This document shows, one piece after another, positions 53,072-62,373 of a DNA stretch of 64,000 bases (its first letter is position 1; each line of letters opens with the position of its first letter). This DNA is from Corallococcus sp. NCRR (GTDB lineage Bacteria; Myxococcota; Myxococcia; Myxococcales; Myxococcaceae): the NCBI RefSeq assembly GCF_026965535.1, contig NZ_CP114039.1, forward strand, positions 4,092,001 to 4,156,000, written 5' to 3'. Under the pieces are notes generated by a model. That model was given only the letters and a program-made list of their open reading frames with translations, was not told the origin of the DNA and did not search any database. Position numbers and translations under genes: made by a program.

Positions 53072-54751
53072 GTGCGGTCCATTTCTTCTCTCGCCTGTCT
53101 GCTCGCCGCGCTGGTCCTCTGCGCGGCGCGGCCTTCCTTCGCCCAGGAGCCGCCGGTGGCGCGCCACGCCCGGGTGGATGCGCTGTTCGCCCCGTGGACC
53201 GGGAACGCGACGCCCGGCTGCGCGGTGGCGGTCTCCCGCGACGGCGCCGTGGACTACGCGCGTGGCTACGGCATGGCGAGCCTGGAGTACGGCGTCCCCA
53301 TCACGCCGGAGTCCATCTTCCACGTGGCCTCCATCTCCAAGCAGTTCACCGCCTTCGCGATGGGGCTGCTGGAGCAGGAGGGCAAGCTGTCGCGGGACGA
53401 CGACATCCGGAAGTACCTGCCGGAGCTGCCGGACCACGGAAAGAAGATCACCCTCGCGGACCTGGTGCACCACACCAGCGGCCTGCGGGAGCAGTTCCAC
53501 CTGCTGAACATGGCCGGCTGGCGGGGCGATGACCTGATGACCGTGGACGACGTGCTGTGGGTCATGGCCCGGCAGCGCGGGCTGAACTTCGAACCGGGCA
53601 CCGAGTGGAGCTACAACAACACCGGCTACACGCTGCTGTCGGTCATCATCCAGCGCGTGGCGGGGAAGTCGCTGCGGGCGTTCGCGGAGGAGCGCATCTT
53701 CCGGCCGCTGGGGATGCGCGACACGCACTTCCACGACGACCACTCGGAGGTCGTCCCCCGGCGCGCGTCCGCCTATTCACCGCGTGACGGCGGCGGCTGG
53801 AGCATCAGCGTCCCGGTGTTCGACTACTACGGCTCCACCAGCCTGTTCACCACGGTGGGGGACCTCTTGAAGTGGGAGGCGAACCTCCTCCAGCCGCGCG
53901 TGGGCGGACAGGCGCTGGTGGACTGGCTGCGGACCTCCGCCACGTTGAAGAGCGGTGAGGCGACCGGCTACGGCGCGGGGCTGACGCTGGGCACCTATCA
54001 AGGCCAGCGGACGTTCGGCCACAACGGCGCGGACGCGGGTTACCGCTCGAGCGTCGCCGTCTATCCGGACTCGCGCCTGGCCGTCGCCGTGTTCTGCAAC
54101 GCCTCCACGGCCGTGCCGGCGGAGTTCGTGCGGAAGGTGGCGGACGTGTACCTGGGCACGCGCCCCGAGCCCGTGAAGGCGTCCCCGCTGAGCGTGCCGG
54201 AGGCGGCGCTGAAGGATCTGGCGGGCGTCTACTGGAGCGCGGTGACGGATCAGGTCGTGCGGCTGGAGCTGAAGGACGGAGCGCTGCGGAGCGTCGGCGC
54301 CATGACACCGCTGGTGCCGGTCGAGCCCGGCCTGTTCCTCGTGGGGGAATCCACGGAGGAGTGGCGCTTCCCGGCGCAGGCCGCCAGGGCGCCGCGAGAG
54401 GTCCACGTCCGGGACACGGCGAGCGCGCTGCCCGCACGCGTCTACACGCGCGTGGACGCGAAGCCGCCGTCCGCGCTGGAGGCGCTCGCGGGCCAGTACC
54501 ACAGCGATGAGGTGGACATGACCTTCACGGTGCGCGTGGAGGACGGCAAGCCGCGGGTGCGCTGGCAGCGCCAGAAGCGCACCGTGCTCGAAGCCGTCGG
54601 TGGAGACCGCTTCGTCAGCGACGCGCTGGGGACGGTCACCTTCACGCGCGCGAAGTCAGGCCAGGTGGATGGGCTGACCTTCGGCACGCTCCGCGCCCGC
54701 CGCCTGCGCGCGGAGCGTCTGCCCGCGCCTGGGAAGGCGCGGAGCCGTTGA
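53072..54751 (+). CDS. Exported serine hydrolase (beta-lactamase family) with C-terminal beta domain
   Basis: 559 residues. The GTG at 53072, preceded by AAGGGG at 7 nt, gives a signal peptide ending near SFAQ; an ATG at 53018 is possible. SxxK is SISK in HVASISKQFTAFA, YxN is YNN in WSYNNTGYTLLS and the third motif is HNG in TFGHNGADAGY. After about residue 350 a lipocalin-like beta domain (LAGVYWSAVTDQVVRLELKD) follows, as in D-aminopeptidase/penicillin-binding esterases. Substrate unknown; periplasmic or secreted. Confidence 0.88.
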   Translation: MRSISSLACLLAALVLCAARPSFAQEPPVARHARVDALFAPWTGNATPGCAVAVSRDGAVDYARGYGMASLEYGVPITPESIFHVASISKQFTAFAMGLLEQEGKLSRDDDIRKYLPELPDHGKKITLADLVHHTSGLREQFHLLNMAGWRGDDLMTVDDVLWVMARQRGLNFEPGTEWSYNNTGYTLLSVIIQRVAGKSLRAFAEERIFRPLGMRDTHFHDDHSEVVPRRASAYSPRDGGGWSISVPVFDYYGSTSLFTTVGDLLKWEANLLQPRVGGQALVDWLRTSATLKSGEATGYGAGLTLGTYQGQRTFGHNGADAGYRSSVAVYPDSRLAVAVFCNASTAVPAEFVRKVADVYLGTRPEPVKASPLSVPEAALKDLAGVYWSAVTDQVVRLELKDGALRSVGAMTPLVPVEPGLFLVGESTEEWRFPAQAARAPREVHVRDTASALPARVYTRVDAKPPSALEALAGQYHSDEVDMTFTVRVEDGKPRVRWQRQKRTVLEAVGGDRFVSDALGTVTFTRAKSGQVDGLTFGTLRARRLRAERLPAPGKARSR

Positions 54752-54760
54752 AGGACGCCG

Positions 54761-56185
54761 TCAGGCCTTGAAGGTCATCAAGGGCCGCAGCCGGGCCACC
54801 TCGCGGACGATGTCGGCGTCCACCTGGGAGGCCACCACCGGGCCAATGGGCTTGTAGGCGGCGGGGGCCTCCTCGATGCGCCGCTCGGCGCGCATCGCGA
54901 TGCAGTCCACCCCCGTCAGCCCCAGGTCCTCCTCCCGGTGCTTCGCGCCGCCCCGTGACATGGAGAAGCGCGAGTGCGCCCGCCCCGCGCCATGCGAGGC
55001 CGACGCCAGGGCCTTCGCGTTGCCCAGGCCCCGCATCAGGTACGACGTGGCGCCCATGGAGCCGGGGATGATGACGGGCTGGTCCTCTTCCGCGGGGCAG
55101 GCCCCCTTGCGCGCCAGCCAGCCGCCCTCCCAGGGCAGGGTGATGTTGTGGGGCACGTCGTAGACGAGCGGCGCCTCCACGTCCCCGAACAGCTCCCGCA
55201 GCGTCTGCCGCACCAGCTCCGCGAGCAGCAGCCGGTTGAGGAAGGCGTAGTTGGCCGCCGTGGCCTCCGCCTTCAGGTACTCGCGCACCTTCGCTTCATC
55301 CGCGAGCGGGAAGATGCCGCTCGCCGGGTGCGGGGCCCCCGTGGGCCACGCGGCGCGCGCGCGCTCCTGCCAGGCGCGCCCCACGTGCTTGCCCATGTCC
55401 CGCGAACCGGAGTGCACCATGAACGCGAGCTGCCCCTCCCGCACGCCCCAGGCCCACGCCCGCGCGCGGTCCACCACCGCCTCCACCCGCTGCACCTCCA
55501 CGAAGTGGTTGCCTCCGCCAATGGTGGCGAGCCCCGGGTCGCGCACCACGCCCTCCCGCCTGAGCCCGGTGGGCGCCCACGCCGGGTCGCCCTCCAACGC
55601 ACCGCCCAGGTGGACGCGGCCGGACTCGCGGTGAAGCTGGCCCAGGTCCATCCGGGCCGCCATGCCCAGGGGCTGGCCTTCCGTCTCCAGGAGCCAGCCG
55701 GGCAGGCCGTCCCGCAGCAGCGCCTCCAGAGCGCGCGAGCCCTGGGCCACGTCCCGCGTGCCGAAGAAGTAGTGCCCCTTCATCCGCTCGACGAAGGCGT
55801 CGCGGCGGGCGAGGAAGGCGTCCACGGGGAGGTCCGCGACGTGCAGGCGCATGCCGCAGTTGATGTCCGTGCCCACGGCGCCGGGGACCACCAGCCCCTC
55901 CGTGTGGACCACCGACCCGATGGCCACCCCGGAGTCGCCCGGATGGAAGTCCGGCGTCGCGCGCACCTGCTTCACGCGGCCGCCGTCAGGGTGATGGAGC
56001 GCGGCGAGCGCCGCGAGCTGCTGGAGCGCCTTGCCCTCCACCGGCAGGTCCGGCGGAAGGAGGACCTCGGCGGGGGGAGCATGGGGATCCGCCAGGAGGC
56101 AGACCGTGTAGACACGACCGTCGTAGGCAACGTCGAGCCCCTCGCGGGCAAGTGCCCGCAGGAGCCGGTTCAGTTTCGGCTGCAT
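54761..56185 (-). CDS. RtcB-family RNA ligase
   Basis: 474 residues with RtcB signatures: metal-binding Cys in VGTDINCGMRLH, GGGNHFVEVQ, VHSGSRDMGKHVG and the guanylylated His in ASHGAGRAHSR. RtcB joins 2',3'-cyclic-phosphate or 3'-phosphate RNA ends to 5'-OH ends in RNA repair or tRNA splicing. The N-terminal 60 residues are an extension before PDFHPGDSGVAIGS. No archease or rtcA gene is adjacent, so it is a stand-alone copy. Confidence 0.92.
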   Translation of the reverse strand: MQPKLNRLLRALAREGLDVAYDGRVYTVCLLADPHAPPAEVLLPPDLPVEGKALQQLAALAALHHPDGGRVKQVRATPDFHPGDSGVAIGSVVHTEGLVVPGAVGTDINCGMRLHVADLPVDAFLARRDAFVERMKGHYFFGTRDVAQGSRALEALLRDGLPGWLLETEGQPLGMAARMDLGQLHRESGRVHLGGALEGDPAWAPTGLRREGVVRDPGLATIGGGNHFVEVQRVEAVVDRARAWAWGVREGQLAFMVHSGSRDMGKHVGRAWQERARAAWPTGAPHPASGIFPLADEAKVREYLKAEATAANYAFLNRLLLAELVRQTLRELFGDVEAPLVYDVPHNITLPWEGGWLARKGACPAEEDQPVIIPGSMGATSYLMRGLGNAKALASASHGAGRAHSRFSMSRGGAKHREEDLGLTGVDCIAMRAERRIEEAPAAYKPIGPVVASQVDADIVREVARLRPLMTFKA

Positions 56186-56401
56186 GACCTTCTCGGAATC
56201 TGACCCGGGCGGAAGTTCAGCCCGGGGGACGTGAGCGATGGGTTCGAGACCTCGGGTCAGCAGCCGCGGTCGGGACGCACGGAGCGTCCGCGCCCCCCTG
56301 GACGATCCAACACACACCTCACCTGACGGGCTCGCGAAAATGCCCGCTCCAGTCGAGGATGGGCCCATGGACGTGTCGAAGCAGGGGAATGGAGCGGTGT
56401 C

Positions 56402-56833
56402 ATGACGGTGGCGGTCCTACGGGCCCAGGCCCCGGAGTTCGATGTGGCGTCCGTCCTGGACCGCTTCCCGGAGTGCCACCCGGATGCCGTCTGGCTCCAG
56501 GGAGAGCAGCACCAGCGGCAGGGGAGGCACTCGACCTCTGGCTTCAACCTCACCCTGGTGGAGGACGGCGAGGGCACGCTGCACGGCCCCGTCGCCGCCG
56601 CCCGCCGGCAACTGGAGGTGCTGGCCCCCCTGCTCGCGGAGCTGCGCCAGCAGGCCGTCCCCTGTGTCGTGGACTTCGGGCTGTTCGTCGGCACCGCGCG
56701 GCACTTCACCAGCTCCATCCACTTCCCGCCGGACGACGTCCGGTGGTTCGCGGACCAGGGAATCGCCGTGGCCGTCTCCGCCTACCCGACGGCCGAGGAG
56801 GAGTCGGAGGACTCCTCGGGCAACCTCCAATGA
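56402..56833 (+). CDS. DUF4279-family protein
   Basis: 143 residues with DUF4279-like features: FPECHPDAVWLQGEQHQ, TSGFNLTLVEDGEGTLHGP and IHFPPDDVRWFADQGIAVAV. Function unknown; some members neighbour toxin immunity genes. The stop overlaps the start of the MarR regulator gene (ATGA at 56830-56833), so they are co-translated. Confidence 0.75.
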   Translation: MTVAVLRAQAPEFDVASVLDRFPECHPDAVWLQGEQHQRQGRHSTSGFNLTLVEDGEGTLHGPVAAARRQLEVLAPLLAELRQQAVPCVVDFGLFVGTARHFTSSIHFPPDDVRWFADQGIAVAVSAYPTAEEESEDSSGNLQ

Positions 56834-57291
56834 GCGCGAAGTCCGCCCCCCGCTGGGACCCCGAAGCCGTCCCGACCTTCTGGATCAACCATGCGTCCCG
56901 GCTGCTGATGCGCCACTTCGAGCAGCGATTGCGGCCGCTCGACTTCGGGATGGCCTACCTGCCGGTGGTCATCGCGCTGGAGGAGCACGGGCCCCTCCTG
57001 CAGAAGCAGCTGGCGGAGTACGCCCACGTCGAGCAGCCCACCATGGCCGCGCTCCTCACGCGCATGGAGCGCGACGGCCTCATCCAGCGTCAGCCGCACC
57101 CGGACGACAAGCGCGCGACCCGGATCTCCCTCTCGGCCAAGGCCCGGGAGCGCCTGCCCCTGGCGAAGGAGCAGTTGGGGGAGGTCGCGGAGCACGCGAC
57201 TGCGGGCCTCAGCGAAAAAGAGCGCGCCACGTTCATGTCGCTCCTGCGCCGGGTGGTGGCCAACCTGGAGCCCGAGACGATGTCAGATTGA
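56830..57291 (+). CDS. MarR-family transcriptional regulator
   Basis: 153 residues with the winged helix-turn-helix LLQKQLAEYAHVEQPTMAALL, wing DGLIQRQPHPDDKRATRISL and dimerisation helices. The wing sequence with DxRxx is standard for MarR proteins. Ligand unknown. Coupled to the DUF4279 gene upstream. Confidence 0.92.
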   Translation: MSAKSAPRWDPEAVPTFWINHASRLLMRHFEQRLRPLDFGMAYLPVVIALEEHGPLLQKQLAEYAHVEQPTMAALLTRMERDGLIQRQPHPDDKRATRISLSAKARERLPLAKEQLGEVAEHATAGLSEKERATFMSLLRRVVANLEPETMSD

Positions 57292-57353
57292 ACCTGTAGG
57301 GTGCGCGCCCCTCCGGAAGATTCCCTTCCGGCAAGGCACAAGGTCGAGGCCTC

Positions 57354-59213
57354 TTGAACCGCTCCTCCTTCCTGATGCGCGCGCTGCGCACCGGCACGCT
57401 CTGTCTCGTGGGCGCCAGCTCGCTGATGACGGCCTGTGATTCCAACGATGATCCCCCCGTCGACCCGAACCCGACCCCGGTGGACCGGTCGCCGCGCACG
57501 CTGACGCTGCTGCAGACCAGCGACCTGCACACCAACATCTTCCCGTGGGACTACTTCACCGGGAAGCCGGACGCGAAGCGCGGCCTCTCCAAGGTGGCCA
57601 CGCTCATCAAGCAGGAGCGCGCGAAGAACCCGGACTGCACGCTGCTCGTCGACACGGGCGACACCATCCAGGGCTCGCCGCTGGGCACCTACTACGCCCA
57701 GGTGGACAACGCGTCCAAGCACCCCATGGCCGCCGCCATGAACGAGCTGGGCTACGCCGCCATGGCCATGGGCAACCACGAGTTCAACTACGGCCAGGAC
57801 GTCCTCAACAAGTTCAAGGGCGAGGCGAACTTCCCCCTCCTCGGCGCCAACGTGCGCAAGAGCTCGGACGGCTCCGAGGCCTTCACCCCGTACATCATCA
57901 CCACGGTGTGCGACGTGAAGGTCGGCATCCTCGGCCTGGTGACGCCGGGCGTGGCCACGTGGGAGCGCAAGGACAACATCACCGGGCTGCGCTTCGATGA
58001 GCCGCTGGAGGTCGCGAAGGCGTACGTGCCGAAGATGAAGCAGGCCGGCGCGGACGTGGTGGTGGTGGCCATCCACGGCGGCCCGGACAAGCAGCCGACG
58101 GGCAGCGCGTCCAGCCCCGAGTCGTGGCTCGCGGACTATGCGGACCCGGCGAAGTGGACCGACCGAGGCAACCTCACCGCTGAAAACCAGGCCGTGCAGA
58201 TCGCCCAGCAGGTGGCGGACGTGGACGTGCTCCTCACCGGCCACACCCACCAGCCCATCCCGAAGATGCTGCTGAAGCAGCAGGATGGCCGCGAGGTCCT
58301 CCTCACCCAGCCCAACCGCTGGGGCAGCCACCTGGCCGACGTGCAGCTCAACGTCACCTGGAACGGCGAGCGCTGGGGCGTGGACGCGCACGACTCGAAG
58401 CTCCACGCGGTGGACGAGACGGTGGCGGAGGACGCCAACGTCAAGCAGCTCACCCAGGCCGCCCACGACACCACGGTGGCCTACGTGAACCAGAAGATTG
58501 GCAGCACCACCGGGGCCTTCACCGGCGGCTTCCCCGGCCGCTACGTGGACAGCGCCCTGGCGGACCTGCTCAACATCGTGCAGGAGGAGGCCGCGAAGGA
58601 GGCCGGCTTCCCCGTGGACCTGTCCGCGACCGCCCTGTTCTCCAATGACGTCGCGCTGCCGGCGGGGGACGTCACCCTGCGGGACGCCTACAGCGTCTAC
58701 ATCTACGACAACACGCTGTACGTGATGGAGATCAACGGCTCCATCCTGCGGCGCGCGCTGGAGATGAACACGCTGTACTTCAAGCAGCTGGACGCGGCGA
58801 ACCTCCCCGAGAAGCCCGCGGACGCGAAGGCCACCACGCCCGTGGTCGCGGACTACAACTGGGACCTCTACTCGCACATCGAATACGGCTACGACCTGAC
58901 GAAGCCCGCGGGCTCGCGGCTCACGCACCTGCGCTTCAAGGGCGAGGACGTGAAGGACGACCAGCTCTTCCGCATCGCCGTGAACAACTACCGCGGCGGT
59001 GGCGGCGGCGGGTACAGCATGTTCAAGGAGGGCACCCTGCTGTGGTCCTCCGCGGACGGGGTGCGGGACTACGTCGCGAGCTACATGCAGGCGCACCAGA
59101 ACCTGTCTCCGGACGTGGTGAACACCTGCAACTTCACGCTCACGCCGGACCTCTACGCGCACTACTTCCAGGCCACGCTCGGCCCGGCGAAGTGCGCGCC
59201 CGCCGTGCCGTGA
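57354..59213 (+). CDS. 5'-nucleotidase/2',3'-cyclic phosphodiesterase-type metallophosphatase, lipoprotein
   Basis: 619 residues: lipobox MTAC, N-terminal calcineurin-like domain with LLQTSDLHTNIFPWDY, LVDTGDTIQGSPL, MGNHEFNYG and GHTHQPIP (two-metal site), and a C-terminal 5'-nucleotidase domain (FSNDVALPAGDVTLRDAYSV, NNYRGGGGGGYSMF). Expected to hydrolyse nucleotides or cyclic dinucleotides in the periplasm or outer surface. A TTG at 57354 with GAGG 4 nt upstream is chosen; the ATG at 57375 lacks a ribosome site. Confidence 0.92.
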   Translation: MNRSSFLMRALRTGTLCLVGASSLMTACDSNDDPPVDPNPTPVDRSPRTLTLLQTSDLHTNIFPWDYFTGKPDAKRGLSKVATLIKQERAKNPDCTLLVDTGDTIQGSPLGTYYAQVDNASKHPMAAAMNELGYAAMAMGNHEFNYGQDVLNKFKGEANFPLLGANVRKSSDGSEAFTPYIITTVCDVKVGILGLVTPGVATWERKDNITGLRFDEPLEVAKAYVPKMKQAGADVVVVAIHGGPDKQPTGSASSPESWLADYADPAKWTDRGNLTAENQAVQIAQQVADVDVLLTGHTHQPIPKMLLKQQDGREVLLTQPNRWGSHLADVQLNVTWNGERWGVDAHDSKLHAVDETVAEDANVKQLTQAAHDTTVAYVNQKIGSTTGAFTGGFPGRYVDSALADLLNIVQEEAAKEAGFPVDLSATALFSNDVALPAGDVTLRDAYSVYIYDNTLYVMEINGSILRRALEMNTLYFKQLDAANLPEKPADAKATTPVVADYNWDLYSHIEYGYDLTKPAGSRLTHLRFKGEDVKDDQLFRIAVNNYRGGGGGGYSMFKEGTLLWSSADGVRDYVASYMQAHQNLSPDVVNTCNFTLTPDLYAHYFQATLGPAKCAPAVP

Positions 59214-59398
59214 CGTAAGCGTGTCAGGGACGCCCGGTGGACAGCCCTCTTCCCTCGAGGGCACGTCCCACCGGGCCTCCCGCGCTGCTGGGGGCACGGC
59301 ATCCAGAAGTCCACTCGCGCCTGCCTCCGGGAGCGGTTTGCCGGCGGATGGATGGTGTGGATGTTCCGACACGCACTCCATCCCATGAGGGGGAAGCC

Positions 59399-59959
59399 AT
59401 GCGCACACTGCCGTCGAAGCGGATGTCACTGCTCACCGAGCGCGAAGCCCAGCTCGTCCTGTCCAGCGCCCCACGCAACCTGGCCGAACTCTCGCCACGG
59501 GAACTGCGAGGCCGCATCTTGAGAGCGCGCCGCCTGATGGAGAAGTACCAGGACGAAGCGCAGCGGCAGCGCAGGGAGGCCCTGCGCAAGGAGGTTCCCG
59601 CCCGCTCCCGCCGCGCCGAGGGAAACCGCAACACCCTGCGCAAGGCGGAGTACTTCGCGCTCACCCTGGAGCGCTTCGAGAAGCGGCTCGCCCTGCTGGA
59701 GCGCAAGGGGCAGGTCCGCACCCGCGCCGCGAGCCGCCCGGTCACCCGGCGGGCGAAGCGCGTGGCCTCGGGAGGACGCAAGCCCGCGCGCCGGACGCGC
59801 GCCGCCGGCCGCACCGCGAAGGCCCCCGCCTCGAAGCAGGCGTCCCGCAAGAAGGGGGGCGGAGCCCTGAAGCAGGAGCGCTTCCCCGCCCTCAAGCGTC
59901 AGTCCCACGCCTCGGCCCGGGGCCGCCGGACCCAGACCCGGCGCGACGCGCGGCGCTGA
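59399..59959 (+). CDS. Small basic protein with H1-like Arg/Lys/Ala tail
   Basis: 186 residues. The first 90 are helical and Arg/Glu-rich (LSPRELRGRILRARRLMEKY). The last 80 are Ala/Arg/Lys/Gly-rich (SGGRKPARRTRAAGRTAKA), resembling histone-H1-like tails. GGGGGAA precedes the ATG by 2-3 nt. Probably a nucleic-acid-associated protein; no specific family. The 185 bp upstream show nothing else. Confidence 0.65.
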   Translation: MRTLPSKRMSLLTEREAQLVLSSAPRNLAELSPRELRGRILRARRLMEKYQDEAQRQRREALRKEVPARSRRAEGNRNTLRKAEYFALTLERFEKRLALLERKGQVRTRAASRPVTRRAKRVASGGRKPARRTRAAGRTAKAPASKQASRKKGGGALKQERFPALKRQSHASARGRRTQTRRDARR

Positions 59960-59972
59960 GGAGGGCCCCGGC

Positions 59973-61169
59973 TCAGGGGCGCACGACGTCCTGGATGAAC
60001 CGGCTCAGCGACTCCGCCATCTTCTGGTGCGTGGCGGCGGAGGGGTGCCAGTCCTCGCCCACGCCGTCCGCGAAGGGGTTCTGCACGGCCATCACGTGGC
60101 GGTGGACCCGCGAGTCGCCTTGACGCTGGCGCTCCGCCACGAGCTGGGAAACCCAATCACCGACGTGCACGGACGTCACCACGCCCTGCTGTTCCTGCCG
60201 CTTGAATCCATCCGTCATGCTGCCCAGCGTGCAGACGATGTGCGCGCGGGGATGCAGCGCGCGGAGCCGCTCCAGGAAGGTCCGGTAGGCGGCCTTGAAG
60301 GCCGCTTCGTCTGGAAGGAACGCGGCGGTGCCCGAGCCCGCGAACGTGTCATTGGTGCCGGCGTTGAGGACAATCACATCCGGCGAATCATTGGAGAAGT
60401 CCCAGGCCGCGGGGTGGTCCGGGACGGCGCGCTCGTAGAGGGCGGGGATGAGCCCGGACGTGGACAGGTCCAGGTTGCGGTACACGCCGTGGCCCGAATA
60501 GCAGACGAACACGGCCTCCGCGCCCAGGCGCTGGGCCGTGAGCCAGCCAAAGGCGCGTCTGGGATTCTGATGCCTCGACGTGAAGGAGGGCACCTTGGAG
60601 GAGGCCGTCTCCGGCATGAAGGTGGCGTCGGTGCCGTAGCCGCAGGTGATGGAGTCCCCGACGAACTCCAGCTTGAGCCCCGTGTGCCGCGGGGGAGGCT
60701 CCCGGAGCTCGCCGTGCACTTCAAGAGACAGGAGTGTGCTGGCGCCCACCAGGGACTCGGTGCGCTTGAAGAGCTCCACCGTGTGCAGGCCCACGGGGAG
60801 GCCGCTGGCGAGCAGGTAGCTGCCTTGCCCGGGCTGCACCGCGAGCAGCCTGGGAGGTGCCCCGTCCACCGCGACGTCGAAGTGGTTGGTCCCCACGTCG
60901 CCGCCCGCGCCCGCGTCATCGAGCCGGATCCGCAGGGCGTCCCCCCGGAAGCGCGCGCGCACCGTCACGCCCGGATGGGAGAAGACGACCCCCGTGCCGG
61001 AGCGGTACGTCCGGCCCACGTACCGCACGCGCGCGTCGGTGGCGGGAATGCTCACCCAGGTCATGGAAGGGCCTTCCGGTGTGGGGGAGGGCGCCTTGCA
61101 CGCGGCCAGCGACAGGCCCAGGCCCAGGCAGACGCCAGCGATGCGGGGGCGGTCGAGCACGCAGCCCAT
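59973..61169 (-). CDS. CE2-like SGNH esterase lipoprotein
   Basis: 398 residues. The lipoprotein signal ends in SLAAC. A jelly-roll-like domain (about 40-155) precedes an SGNH hydrolase: GDSITCGYGTD (Ser), VIVLNAGTNDTF (Gly/Asn blocks) and DWHPSAATHQKM (Asp/His dyad). Domain order and spacing match carbohydrate esterase family 2 (acetyl esterases acting on plant polysaccharides). Anchored enzyme deacetylating glycans is the likely role. Confidence 0.85.
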   Translation of the reverse strand: MGCVLDRPRIAGVCLGLGLSLAACKAPSPTPEGPSMTWVSIPATDARVRYVGRTYRSGTGVVFSHPGVTVRARFRGDALRIRLDDAGAGGDVGTNHFDVAVDGAPPRLLAVQPGQGSYLLASGLPVGLHTVELFKRTESLVGASTLLSLEVHGELREPPPRHTGLKLEFVGDSITCGYGTDATFMPETASSKVPSFTSRHQNPRRAFGWLTAQRLGAEAVFVCYSGHGVYRNLDLSTSGLIPALYERAVPDHPAAWDFSNDSPDVIVLNAGTNDTFAGSGTAAFLPDEAAFKAAYRTFLERLRALHPRAHIVCTLGSMTDGFKRQEQQGVVTSVHVGDWVSQLVAERQRQGDSRVHRHVMAVQNPFADGVGEDWHPSAATHQKMAESLSRFIQDVVRP

Positions 61170-61464
61170 GTTAGATGATGGGCCTTTCCTGTCATCTCAA
61201 CGGGGGGGGCTCATGAATCGATGGATGGGGCTTCGCCTCCAGCTGGCATTGCCGGCGGTGCTGGCGCTTCGGGGCGCCGGCTTCAGCTGGGCAAGGGCCA
61301 GAACGGCGTGGATGCTGGCCGCCTCCTCCCGGCCGGGGTGCCCAAGCGGACGGACAGGGTCTCCGTCTCCGCGGGCAGCGCGCATCCGGGGCTTCCTCCA
61401 GGAGTCCTGATGCGCCCGTGAGCGGCGCTATGCTCCTCCCGCCTCCAAACGCGGGAGCCGAGCC
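61170..61464. other. Intergenic region with no secure gene
   Basis: An ATG at 61213 opens a 65-codon frame (MNRWMGLRLQLALPAVLALR, signal-like) to 61410, but the rest is Arg/Ser/Pro-rich and not protein-like, and a different frame is as open. It could be a degraded remnant of a secreted protein gene. I see no clear promoter or RNA feature. Confidence 0.3.
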
Positions 61465-62340
61465 ATGCACCGCCTGTCCTCACTTGCGCGAAGCAGGCCG
61501 CTGGCCTGCTTCTTCCTGCTCGCCTACGGCATCGCGTGGGCTCTGTGGGCGCCCCTGGTCCTCTCCCGCTCCGGGGTCGGCTTGCTGCCATTCGAAGTGG
61601 GCCTGTGGCTCACGCTGCCCGGCAGCTACGCGCCCCTACTGGCGGCGCTGTGCGTGCAGTGGCTCGGCTGGGGAAACGTCCGCGTCGTCCGGTGGGTGCC
61701 GTCCTGGAAGGGCCTGGCGGTGGGGCTTGGCGCGGGCGCGCTGACGGTGGCGCTGGCCTTCGTGGTGCTTCCGGGGCTGTGGCTGAACCGGGGCGGCGTG
61801 TCGCTGCTCGAGTGGTCCGCGCTGGGGCTCTATCCCCAGGGCACCCTGCGCGCGCTGTGGATGGCGGGGCCCGTGGGGGAGGAGCCCGGCTGGCGGGGCT
61901 TCGCGCTGCCCCGGCTCCAGGCGCGGTATGGGCCCTTCCGCGCCACGCTGCTGCTGGGGCTGTCATGGGCGCTGTGGCACCTGCCCCTGTTCCTCGTGCC
62001 CCGCTGGGGCGGCAGTCCCCTCTGGGTCTACACGCTGCTCGTCACCGGTCTGGCCTTCATCATGAGCCTGGGCTTCGAGCTCGCCGGTGGCAGCGTGCTC
62101 GTGGCCATGGTGCTGCACGCGATGTTCAACGCGTCCTCGGGCGTGCTGGGCGCTTTCCTGGCCCGGGCGGAGCTCCGCGACGCGCTCCGCCCGGACGTCG
62201 TGCTGGCGCTCAGCTTCGCCGCCATGGCCTGCGTCATCACGGTCGCGTGGGCACTGGTGCGCCGGCGCGCACCGGTGGCCCCCGGTCCGGACCCGGAAGG
62301 CGGCGCATGCCCACGGCCGCCGCCCATGGAGAGACTCTGA
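61465..62340 (+). CDS. CPBP-family intramembrane metalloprotease
   Basis: 291 residues, about seven or eight helices. The glutamate motif EEPGWRG is in GPVGEEPGWRGFALPRLQ, followed by the second motif SWALWHLPLFL and the third AMVLHAMFNASSG. These are the Glu-Glu/Arg, His and Asn/His motifs of CAAX-like proteases (CPBP/Abi). Substrate unknown; related proteins process prenylated proteins or bacteriocins. Confidence 0.9.
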   Translation: MHRLSSLARSRPLACFFLLAYGIAWALWAPLVLSRSGVGLLPFEVGLWLTLPGSYAPLLAALCVQWLGWGNVRVVRWVPSWKGLAVGLGAGALTVALAFVVLPGLWLNRGGVSLLEWSALGLYPQGTLRALWMAGPVGEEPGWRGFALPRLQARYGPFRATLLLGLSWALWHLPLFLVPRWGGSPLWVYTLLVTGLAFIMSLGFELAGGSVLVAMVLHAMFNASSGVLGAFLARAELRDALRPDVVLALSFAAMACVITVAWALVRRRAPVAPGPDPEGGACPRPPPMERL

Positions 62341-62373
62341 AGGTCCCGGGCTTCCGGCGGTATCGTCGGTCCA

